NCBI GenBank assembly: GCA_942159475.1
Contig: OW804094.1
Location: 22,667,323-22,731,322, forward strand
DNA length: 64,000 bases
Reading direction: 5' to 3'
Source of the DNA: Sthenelais limicola
Taxonomy: Eukaryota; Annelida; Polychaeta; Phyllodocida; Sigalionidae
Made by a program: the position numbers and the translations under genes. This document shows positions 55,740-64,000 of the stretch, in pieces. The first letter of the stretch is position 1. Every line of letters starts with the position of its first letter. The notes beneath the pieces are model-generated. The model did not search any database, had not been told where the DNA came from, and saw only the letters and a program-made list of their open reading frames with translations.

Positions 55740-55953
55740 AAGGGTGGTCTCCACTGGCTGCGGTAAGCTCTATGGTAAGCCTTGCGATGGTTTGTGCTGG
55801 TTCTGTAGGTGGAGAGGGGTGACAAGGTCCTTGCCTACATGGTAAGTGAATGATGTAGGCAGCAGCTAGCCACTCCTCAACAACACAGCAGCATCGCAAG
55901 GCTTACCGCAGAGCTTACGGCAGAGCTTATCGCAACCAGTGGAGACCACCCAT
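55740..55953. mobile_element. MITE-C hairpin
   Basis: AGGGTGGTCTCCACTGG to CCAGTGGAGACCACCC; the TTAA flanks are eroded. Confidence 0.8.
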
Positions 55954-56090
55954 TATGCATCAACTAAATACTTGTAGATTACTACTGATTTTGGGATATC
56001 TCGAGAGGTGCTACGCCGAGGTCATCTGCATTGCAGACCTCTCGATATATCCCCACAATGGTAATAATATACTAAAAGTTAGTGGATGCT

Positions 56091-56305
56091 TTAAGGCTGG
56101 TCTCCACTGGCTGCTGTAAGTTCTGCGGTAAGCTCTGCGGTAAGCCTTGCGATGGTGCTGTGATGGTGAGAAGTGGCGAGGTCCTGCCCACATGGCCAGT
56201 GAACCATGTAGGCAGGACCTGGTCATTCCTCTCCACCTACAGAACCAGCACAAACCATCGCAAGGCTTATCGCAGAGCTTACCGCAGGCAGTGGAGACCC
56301 CTTTT
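56091..56305. mobile_element. MITE-C hairpin
   Basis: TTAAGGCTGGTCTCCACTGG at the left; its inner loop is in the opposite orientation to the copy at 55740. Confidence 0.8.
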
Positions 56306-56314
56306 ATATTGTTC

Positions 56315-56410
56315 AAATGACTTATAGATAAGTCGGAAAAGAACTGAACAAAAATAGAAAATCTTGCGGTTTTTACCGATGTAAGCTTAGGGTGCAGCTT
56401 TTTATAAAAA
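56315..56410 (+). repeat. Repeat E 3' part
   Basis: CAAATGACTTATAGATAAG through TTAGGGTGCAGCTTT. Confidence 0.5.
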
Positions 56411-56763
56411 ATCATTTAAGGCCAATACAATATTTAAAAAGATTATTAATCAATAAACAATTATCGATCATATATGGGCCTGTGTGCCGATGGTGGTACA
56501 TAGATATCGCTATTAAAATTATCTAGGGATACAAGAGAAAAAATGTGTAGGATAATAATAAAAAGATACTTAAAATTAAAAATGTTACTTAATTTAGTAA
56601 GAATACTAATTTTGATATAGGATATAGGTCCAGAAAGTGACCGCACAAGGATAGGAGAGCTTAGGCGCGTTCTGCATGGTTAGTTTTGTAAGATTAAGTT
56701 TGTTATTTCGACGGAAATACAACCCTCCCACCCGCCCTGCCTCTCTCTTCCCTCCTACGCTTT

Positions 56764-57185
56764 TGTTTTTGTTCTGATGCTGTTGTATGTTTATACAAGA
56801 GTTACTCATATTATGACTTATAGGACTGAATCTATCAATATTCTGCTCCTGTTATATGTTTATACAAGAGTTACTCATATTATGACTTATACGACTGAAT
56901 CTATCAATATTCTGCTGCTGTTGTATGTTTATACAAGAGTTACTCATATTATGACTTATAGGACTGAATTCATCAGTATTCTGCTGCTGTTGAATGTTTA
57001 TACAAGAATTAGAAGTAGATTCGGTCAAGCGAAAACAGCCGCCGATAAATTTGGTCATAGGAAGGGATTCGGGCGGGTTCTCCAAATACAAATCATGGCG
57101 TCTTAAAAGCCCTTTAGGAAAAACAACCGGACAAAATCCTCCAAAATTTTGGTCAAATGACCTTTAGAGCGGTGCTTAGCAAGGG
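56764..57185 (+). repeat. Repeat E with its 5' end in tandem, about 72 bp x 3
   Basis: TATGTTTATACAAGAGTTAC...GACTTATAGGACTGAATC units, then the repeat E body (AAACAGCCGCCGATAA, TTCGGGCGGGTTCTCC). Confidence 0.75.
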
Positions 57186-57207
57186 ATATTTTAAGTAAGG
57201 ATTTCTT

Positions 57208-57442
57208 GGGTCAGATTTTCAGAAAATGTACAATTGGGAGCTCTACAGATTTAGGAAATTCTCCTAAATTAGGCTGGAAAATGATGAATACCAGATATAT
57301 CTGAGTATATTAGGTATCGCATTGATTTATAGTATCAATTCTATTATGTTAAACTGTATTTTGAAGCTCATTTTTGCCTTAAATGTGAGTTATTAGAGAA
57401 GATTGTTGAAGGCGAATTGTACATTTTCTGGAGATCTGACCC
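57208..57442 (+). mobile_element. MITE-A copy, duplication TCTT
   Basis: TCTT on both sides; AGTATCAATTCTATT core. Confidence 0.87.
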
Positions 57443-57661
57443 TCTTATGCATCAGGCCCTGCAATGTGCTCCAATCCATAAACACCGGGTATTCATAACT
57501 GGAATACTTTCCCTAACACAATAACAACTTTCTATTTGTCACTCAACGTATGGTCTCCTACCATTAAGATAATATCCACCACATTGGTTGAGGTCAGGGA
57601 GAATGGTCCGTTCCATTGTTAGTGGGAAAGGGGCGGGGGATACCGTTGGTGTACTCTATAT

Positions 57662-57897
57662 GGGTCAGATCTTCAGGAAATGTACAATCTGCAGATCTAC
57701 ATATTTAGTAAATTCTGTTAAATTAGACTGAGAAATGGTCAGCACTAGGTATATCTGTGAGTATATTGGGTATTGACTTGATTTTAACAATCTATTTGGT
57801 CATGTTGAGCTGAATTTTGAACCTTATCTTTGTCTGAAATTTGGATTATTTGAGAGGATTGGTGAAAGGGAATTGTATATTGTCTGGCGTTTTCACT
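57662..57897 (+). mobile_element. MITE-A copy
   Basis: Right tip altered (GGCGTTTTCACTC), flanks ATAT. Confidence 0.83.
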
Positions 57898-57916
57898 CAT
57901 ATACTTGATGCCATGT

Positions 57917-58151
57917 TGGTAAGATTTTCAGAAAATGTACAATTCATCTTCGCCAATCTTTTCAAATAACCCAAATTTCAGACGAAAATAAAGTTCAAAA
58001 TACAGTTCGACCTAACCAAACACATTGCTAGAATCAATGCAATGCTGACTATACTCAAATGTTCCTAGTATTGACCAAATTGCAGCCTAATTTAGCAGAA
58101 TTTACTAAATGTGTACAGCGGCCAATTGTACATTTTCAGAAAATCTGGTCC
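57917..58151 (-). mobile_element. MITE-A copy
   Basis: 20 bp from the preceding copy, opposite orientation. Confidence 0.85.
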
Positions 58152-58159
58152 ATATAATG

Positions 58160-58402
58160 ACATCAAGCGGATTCCAATGGTGGTAATTATTAGGACATTT
58201 AATAAGCGTTTCTATATTTTAAGTTTGATGTAAAAATACATATTTAATACAATGTCTTGGAAATTGGTACATAGATTCATATGACAAAGAGTGCCAAAAC
58301 CTTAAACAAGATCAGACATTCCAATAAAGAAATCTTGTAAATAAAACACTTCGAAAATTATCGTTTTTGCGACTTGTGACTCATTTTCCTGCAACACATC
58401 AC
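58160..58402 (-). mobile_element. MITE-B right half
   Basis: Begins ACATCAAGCGGATTCC and ends with an intact tip. Confidence 0.75.
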
Positions 58403-58796
58403 ATAAAATGAGTCACGAGTAGCTAAATTAATATTTTTCAAAGTGTTTTTTACCAGATCTCTTTATTGAAATGTTCTGATTCTTAGAGGGCTTAACACTT
58501 ATAGTCATATCAATCCGTGTACTAAATTCCAGGACATTATATTAAATATATCCTTGCGTTTTGAAGGCCTTCGTATGGAGTATATCTAGTTACTTTACTG
58601 GTAATTACCCATCCAGAAATATTTCAAACCATTTTTTTTTCAAACTAAAGAAATCAAATTTAACGTATAGAAGTACTTATTAGGTGACCTAGTGTTTACT
58701 ATCATTGGAATCAGCTTGATCTCCTCTTTTCAAATATGGTCATATCTCAAAATCCATATTTTGCGACTTGTGACTTATTTTCCTGCAACACATCAC
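58403..58796 (+). mobile_element. MITE-B copy, adjoining the previous one
   Basis: Left tip missing the first 15 bp; right tip intact. The two copies sit head to head. Confidence 0.82.
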
Positions 58797-59269
58797 ATAT
58801 GAGGCATGTCTGAGGGTGCCTCGCATGTTAAAGCGCCTCGCTCATTGCCAATAATTAGACCTGCCGCCTAGCGGTAGAAAAGCAAAGGGGGCACTTGGCA
58901 GACAATGGTGGAATGTTACACGCTTCTTCCTCAGCGTCTGTTTGACCATGTGCTGAGGACAGATAGATCTATATTTAGATCCAAATTGATATCAGTGTGT
59001 GTGACTGTCTGAACCCATCAGTAAAGAGATGCTCCACCAACCTCTATAGCAGTGGTGTGTGGCTTTGTGTGGGGAACAAGGGGAGTTGGAGGAGGAGGAG
59101 GAGGAGGAGGAGGAGAAAGAAGTGATGTAGGAGGATAAGACCGGCAGCTTTCTCTTCTGTATTCAGTGCTTTATTTGATATCTTGATTGATTGAATTTTT
59201 TTTCCTTCCATTCATAAGTGTACATTACAAGCATGCTATTCCCAGCTTCTGGTTGAAACTAATTCTTTA
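58797..59269. other. No gene; (GGA)n microsatellite
   Basis: GGAGGAGGAGGAGGAGGAG at 59091-59115. Rest unrecognised. Confidence 0.45.
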
Positions 59270-59345
59270 GCACAGATTTATTTAATGTTTATACAAGGGT
59301 TTGATACCGAATCGGTCAAGAGAAAACAGCTAGGAGCGATAATGA
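59270..59345 (+). repeat. Repeat E 5' fragment
   Basis: ATGTTTATACAAGGG and AATCGGTCAAGAGAAAACAGC. Confidence 0.5.
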
Positions 59346-59549
59346 GTGAAACCACACATTGCTATGCCTATGACATTGGTCAGAAGTCGGTGGGTGTCTG
59401 CCCGCCGACATCTGGCTGAATTTACATCCAACCAAGTATAAGTCTAAGAGATGCTCAATACCAGCGCGTCACCATCGTGCCCTCTTGTCACGCCTGATCG
59501 CCCTGCCGTCGGCGGCCTGCCGTGGGACGTGATGTTGGAAGAAATGTGA

Positions 59550-59640
59550 AAAAGCTGCTTGGTCTGGGATTTGACCCAACAATGTTCAGATTGGGAGTCT
59601 TAGAGACTAACCACTTGACCATAGAGGACTGTAGAGATGA
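59550..59640 (-). repeat. Possible tRNA-derived short element or tRNA pseudogene
   Basis: On the minus strand, CAAGTGGTTAGTCTCTAAG resembles an A box, and GTTGGGTCAAATCCC a B box. The cloverleaf does not close convincingly. Confidence 0.3.
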
Positions 59641-60014
59641 TGCATATAAACACTGGGCATACCTGGACTTATAGTAAACCTGTATTAGTAGACCTGTTAC
59701 GTAATAGCTACATTGGCGAATAGCCATGAATATTTCAAGCCTGTTATGGACGTCCATACAAGGATGTTGGGGATATGTAGGTCTCCCAACCGACGCCCAT
59801 ATTCTGAGATTCACAGTGCAGCAGAAAAGGATTGCGGCGAGTCTCCGAAATATAAATGTGCATTTTTATGAAACCCTGCAGCGATCACAACAGGACAAAT
59901 CCTCCAAAATGTTGGTCAAATGACTTTTAGATGGGTTGGATTCTCAGCTAATATGACAAACAAAATCTTATTAAAGATTTACTGATATTATTAGTTATAG
60001 GAATAAATTGAACA

Positions 60015-60232
60015 TCAATATTCTGCTGCTGTTATAAGTTTCTACAAGAATATGAAGTAGAGGCAGTCGAGCAACAACAGCCGTCGGTGAGCGATAATAA
60101 GTGAAGTCATCATAAGTCATAGAAGCCCTGTATAGCAAAGATGACTTGACAGAATCCTCCCAACCTTTGGTCAAATGACTTTTAGATGGGTTGGAAAAGA
60201 ATGGAAGAGAATGTAGAAAACATTTTGTTTTT
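60015..60232 (+). repeat. Repeat E body
   Basis: CAGCCGTCGGTGAGCGATAA, GGTCAAATGACTTTTAGATG and TTTTTACCGACGTTAACTG are all present. Confidence 0.65.
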
Positions 60233-60632
60233 TACCGACGTTAACTGAGAGTGCAGTTTAACTGAGAGTGCAGCTTTAGCTGAGAGTGCAGCTTTAACTG
60301 TGAGTGCAGCTTTAACTGAGAGTAGCTTTAACTGTGAGTGCAGCTTTAACTGTGAGTGCAGCTTTAACTGAGAGAGCAGCTTTAACTGTGAGTGCAGCTT
60401 TAACTGTGAGTGCAGCTTTAACTGTGAGTGCAGCTTTAACTGAGAGAGCAGCTTTAACTGTGAGTGCAGCTTTAACTGTGAGTGCAGCTTTAACTGTGAG
60501 TGCAGCTTTAACTGAGAGTAGCTTTAACTGAGAGTACAGCTTTAACTGTGAATGCAGCTTTAACTGTGAGTGCAGCTTTAACTGAGAGTAGCTTTAACTG
60601 AGAGTGCAGCTTTAACTGTGAGTGCAGCTTTA
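60233..60632 (+). repeat. 18-bp tandem array from the repeat E tail, about 22 copies
   Basis: Unit CTGTGAGTGCAGCTTTAA with CTGAGAG variants and some 15-bp units. It starts exactly where single-copy repeat E elements end (GAGAGTGCAGCTTTAA). Confidence 0.92.
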
Positions 60633-60729
60633 AGATAGAGCCTATGTGGATCAGTTCATATTGTCCTTATGTTAGGAATGCATGATCTCCTCATATTGGT
60701 AAAGTTGCACAAAGCGTCAATGCATGTTT

Positions 60730-60964
60730 GGGTCAGATTTTCAGAAAATGTACAATTGGCAGCTTTACACATTTAGGAAATTCTGCTAAATTAGGTTGAA
60801 AAATGAAGAATACCAGGTACATCAAAGTATATTTGGTATCGCATTGATTTAAAGTATCAGTTCTGTTATGTTAAACTGCATTTTGAAGCTCATTTTTGCA
60901 TTAAATGTGGGTTATTTGAGAGGATTGGTGAAGGCGAATTGTACATTTTCTAAAATTCTGACCC
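60730..60964 (+). mobile_element. MITE-A copy
   Basis: Full length; AAAGTATCAGTTCTG core, closest to 1033 and 39477. Confidence 0.87.
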
Positions 60965-61429
60965 GTATTCATGGTGCACAATTGTGAAATCCATCCTAAG
61001 TGGGCAATGTTAACAACCCAGCATTACAGCCCATAGCCGGCACAGAGACTAATCCATTGTCTACCCTGCAGCCTGATATGATGATATTCAACCATGGGTA
61101 ATGAATGGGTGCCATGATCCCCCCACTCTCTTTCACTTCTTCCTTTAACCACACGTTTTTAAGCATGTAGAGAGGGGGAACTCAAGGACCTGCCTTCTGC
61201 TAAACTAGATTCATCTATAATTCAGCATGGATTAGATTTAATTAAATTATTGTTATCATATTCGTTTTTGTTTTATTAATTTTCCTATTTGATTTAAACA
61301 ATCTGTTTAATATTCCTTAGCCCTTTGGAAGCTTTGGAAGCAATTAAACTTTCAATCATTCACGTGAAAGATATATATACAAAAATATAAACCAAAGCTT
61401 ACAGCTAATATAGAAAGTTTTTCCATGTT

Positions 61430-61660
61430 TTTCTCCTTCTACCCTTTTCCACACTCCTCCACCTCCCCCTCTCCCTCTATTTCTTCCTCCACCACATCCT
61501 CCCACTCGATCGCTCTTCTCCCCTCCTACTCCTGCACTCCCTCCTGCCCTCCTCCACCCCTCCCCTTTTTCCTTTACCACCTCCTCCTCCTACTCCTCTC
61601 CCTTCTCCCCCCACTTCAACCTCCTCTCCCTCCTCCCCTTCCTCATCTCCAACCTCCTGG
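61430..61660 (+). repeat. Pyrimidine-rich tract
   Basis: CCTCC/CTCCTC-rich run with no coding signal; long frames on both strands are compositional. Confidence 0.85.
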
Positions 61661-61915
61661 GTATGGCCATAAAGTGCCTTTCTGTCTCTTTTTCTCTGTC
61701 TCTCTCTCCCTTCTTCTCTATCTCTATTTCCTTGGTATGATCATAAACTGCCTCCCTCTCAGCTCTCCCACCCTTGATATACTCATATTAAATGTGTTGA
61801 TAAGGGCGTAAAGCAACCAATCTCACTCACTCACTCCCTCTCAGCTCTCCCGCCCTTGGTATAACCATATTAAATGAGTTGATAAGGGCGTAAACCAATC
61901 TCACTCACTCACTCA
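61655..61915 (+). mobile_element. CACT-tailed SINE with a second partial tail
   Basis: Full copy to 61836, then a repeated CTCAGCTCTCCCGCCC...TCACTCACTC segment to 61915, a first step toward the array seen at 15.4 kb. Confidence 0.75.
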
Positions 61916-62060
61916 CCCACCTCCCCCTTGTCCTCCACCCCTCCTCCCCCGCCTCCCCTCCCCTCCTCCTCTTCCTCCCCATCCCCTTCACCACCTCCTT
62001 CCCTTCTCCCTTGCCTCCTCCCCCTCTCCCTCCCCCTCTCCCACCTCCTCCCTCGCCATC
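61916..62060 (+). repeat. Pyrimidine-rich tract
   Basis: CCTCCCC-type low complexity. Confidence 0.85.
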
Positions 62061-62288
62061 CACCAATTCACAATGTACCCATTGCCAATGCAACAAGTTG
62101 TCATTACCTCCAGTTCACATTACATGTATTTCCCTTATAGAGGGGAGGGGAAACGGATCTCAGGACTTTCTGCCAGCTATAACTGCTTTTGTCAGCAACT
62201 CTTGGGCCTGCCTTCTGATTGCAGAGCAGCTCATTCATCCACTCAGCCTTTCACTTGAGCACACTAAATATAGCCTGACCTGCGTTAC

Positions 62289-62523
62289 GGGTCAGATCTT
62301 CAGAAAACGTACAATTGGCAGCTGCACACATTTAGGAAATTCTGTTAAATTAGGCTGCGATTTGGCAAATACTAGATAAATCGAGTATATTCGGGATTGC
62401 ATTGATTCTAGCTGTGTGTTTGGTTAGGTTGAACTGTATTTTGAACTTTATTTTCGTCTGAAATTAGGGTTATTTGAGAGGATTGGTGAAGGTGAATTGT
62501 ACATTTTCTGAAAATCTGACCCT
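62289..62523 (+). mobile_element. MITE-A copy
   Basis: Full length; flanks TTAC and TTAT. Confidence 0.87.
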
Positions 62524-62782
62524 TATAGGTTAACCGCCCCCATGCACGCAGATCCAGGCCAATCCATGGATATAGATTGCTATCCCAAAAGCAGTGGTTT
62601 TTGGAATCACTTTTATCTTAAAAATAAAATGTAGTCAAGAAATGCATTGCAGACAAAGTGCTGTTCTCAGCATAGCTGATAAAGTTTAGGACATATTTCA
62701 AAAACTTTTCGGGAATTAACTGAAATATTTTGCCTTTACTTGGAAATACTTTTGGAATACTTTGATTATGCTAAAATCGTAC

Positions 62783-62960
62783 CACCTCCCCCTCCTCCTC
62801 CTCTCCCCCTCCTTCTCCCCTCTTTCTCCTCACCTTCCCCTCTTCCTCTACCACCTCCTCCCCCTTCACCCCTCCTCCCCCTTCACCCCTCCTCCCCCTT
62901 CACCCCTCCTACCCCTTCACCCCTCCTACCCCTTCACCCCTCCTCTCCATCCCCTCCTCT
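62783..62960 (+). repeat. Pyrimidine tract with a 17-bp tandem repeat
   Basis: CCCCTTCACCCCTCCTC units repeated about five times at 62865-62945. Confidence 0.85.
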
Positions 62961-63083
62961 TCTGTATATACCATTGTCCTCACATACTACAAATCACACA
63001 TTACTTTTATATATTTTTTTATTATTATTTCATTTCAGGGCGGCAATATTGTCATCATTAAAAAAAAATCAGAAATTCTTGCA

Positions 63084-63458
63084 ATAGGGGAGTTGAAAGT
63101 GCCACTGTACATTTATGTTACAGTGCATCCTGGGATGGATTCCGATGAAATCTGACATACACATTTTTATCGAAAATTGCAATAAGGTTTTCAGCAATAT
63201 CAAGTTGTATACTTGATCTATAAAAACCAAATGCATGATGGGAAGGATGGAAAACACATGGCTATTTACATGAGATCACTGCTAAATATTACATGCTGAA
63301 CATGTTTTTCATAAGCTTTATGTGGACAGCAGTTGAACATGGGTGAGTCGGTCCTAAGAGATAGGAGAACTCCGTTCTGAAACGGGGAACTGACCGCATA
63401 AAACTCCAATAATTCCATGTGAATCAAGATTCAAGATGGCAGACATGCAAGTGCCCTA
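63084..63458 (-). mobile_element. Element D copy, inverted
   Basis: TAGGGGAGTTGAAAGTGCC at the left and GCAAGTGCCCTATTG at the right. The inner words TGGGATGGATTC and ACCAAATGCATGATGGG match the right side of D. Confidence 0.7.
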
Positions 63459-64000
63459 TTGAGCCTGTGTTCATGGCTGAATGCATGAAGCTGCTCCTGA
63501 GTACACTCTGTTCGGGACCTACCCTAGAGTAAACATCAAAGGGACCCAATGGTAATCCTACAGCAAGCCGCTCCACATAGTCTCGAATAGAGTGTAGTGG
63601 GAGTCACTCAAGTCTCACTCTCTGCATCATTGACTATTGGAACAAAACACGCATGGTTCTTGAGATCATTTCTAAAAGCATTTAGATATCTTTTCTTTTT
63701 TCTTTTTTCTTACCTATCGGCTTGTGGGCCACGAAATAACAAACATCTCGGACAGTGCAATAGTGTTCCTTGTACCACATTCTCATCAGGTTCTATCTAT
63801 ATCTTTGTATTGTCTGATAATTGCTGAATAAACATACTCAATATTTAAAAAAAGTGAGAAGAACCACGTACCATTATTTCTAAGAGTGTGGAAGCGAACA
63901 TAATGTAACTTTCAGAGTCAGCATTTCCGGCGGGCTGCGCATGCGCTGTATGTGAACTGCACACGTGACAGTTTTTATGGACATTCCATGTCGCCATCAC
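63459..64000. other. Retroposon 3' end and GC-richer edge
   Basis: GCTGAATAAACATAC with an A-run at 63822-63853 is a plus-strand 3' end. 63915-63975 is CpG-richer (GGCGGGCTGCGCATGCGC) and could be promoter-proximal, but no exon can be supported. Confidence 0.35.

Noticed and set aside
60334..60531. Ala/Leu/Thr-repeat frame
   Set aside because: It is the 18-bp tandem array read in phase; no start context or flanking gene.
61356..62379. Pro/Ser-rich and Gly/Arg-rich frames
   Set aside because: Compositional artefacts of pyrimidine-rich tracts; the same applies at 62740-63087.
63690..63800. Candidate first cyclase exon on the minus strand with a GTAAGA donor in the right phase (reads HCPRCLLFRGPQAD)
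   Set aside because: The spacing of GT, RC and Cys does not match the family. The sequence reads better as a plus-strand retroposon 3' end with AATAAA.
1..64000. CRISPR array, rRNA or bacterial operon
   Set aside because: The tandem arrays have no unique spacers of equal length, and the exon-intron structure shows nuclear animal DNA.

Overview
The window is eukaryotic, AT-rich, intron-rich animal DNA. It looks like a marine invertebrate: it carries a split gene of the CD38 / Aplysia ADP-ribosyl cyclase family with a GPI-type C-terminus, a CR1/L2-like non-LTR retrotransposon, and an extreme load of short inverted-repeat transposons (MITEs). The species cannot be fixed from the sequence; an echinoderm, hemichordate, lancelet or lophotrochozoan are all possible.

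Host gene. Seven exons of one ADP-ribosyl cyclase gene lie on the minus strand at 40630-40759, 35417-35504, 30221-30348, 11474-11550, 9593-9685, 8587-8673 and 7314-7479. All splice phases agree, and the joined protein follows the family from the first conserved Cys to the C-terminus. The signal-peptide exon was not found; it is unrecognised in 41-64 kb or lies beyond the window. Almost everything else between 7 and 40 kb is intron filled with repeats.

Retrotransposon. A nearly complete non-LTR element on the minus strand (about 27705-20780) sits in the 18.7-kb intron, in the sense orientation of the gene. It has an L1-ORF1-like coiled-coil/RRM protein, then a NADAR (YbiA-like) domain protein with a basic Gly/Arg-rich tail, then an SGNH-esterase protein, an uncharacterised 223-aa frame, and an endonuclease plus reverse transcriptase protein broken near its end by an 8-bp duplication. 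The frames overlap or nearly touch, which suggests coupled translation. The NADAR cargo is the most unusual thing in the window, because this domain removes ADP-ribose from guanine and related substrates.

Repeats. Two MITE families dominate. MITE-A (about 235 bp, ends GGGTCAGATTTTCAG, 4-bp target duplications) has about 36 copies. MITE-B (about 400 bp, ends GTGATGTGTTTCAGG, 4-bp target duplications) has about 16. Others are TTAA-flanked hairpin MITEs (C), MITE-F, a TA-flanked element D, a CACT-tailed SINE, an 18-bp-tailed repeat E, a 1.1-kb palindrome and a 4.2-kb element with long inverted repeats. Several tandem arrays were born from pieces of these elements or, at 9.7-10.2 kb, from a host splice acceptor.

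Layout. 0-7 kb: MITEs. 7.3-11.6 kb: last four cyclase exons with two minisatellites. 12-15 kb: palindrome and MITEs. 15.3-20.6 kb: element D split by a SINE array and the 4.2-kb element. 20.8-27.7 kb: the retrotransposon. 28-41 kb: three upstream exons among MITEs. 41-64 kb: repeats only, with a LINE remnant at 49.7-50.1 kb and pyrimidine-rich tracts at 61-63 kb. No rRNA, intact tRNA gene, CRISPR array or bacterial-type operon was seen.
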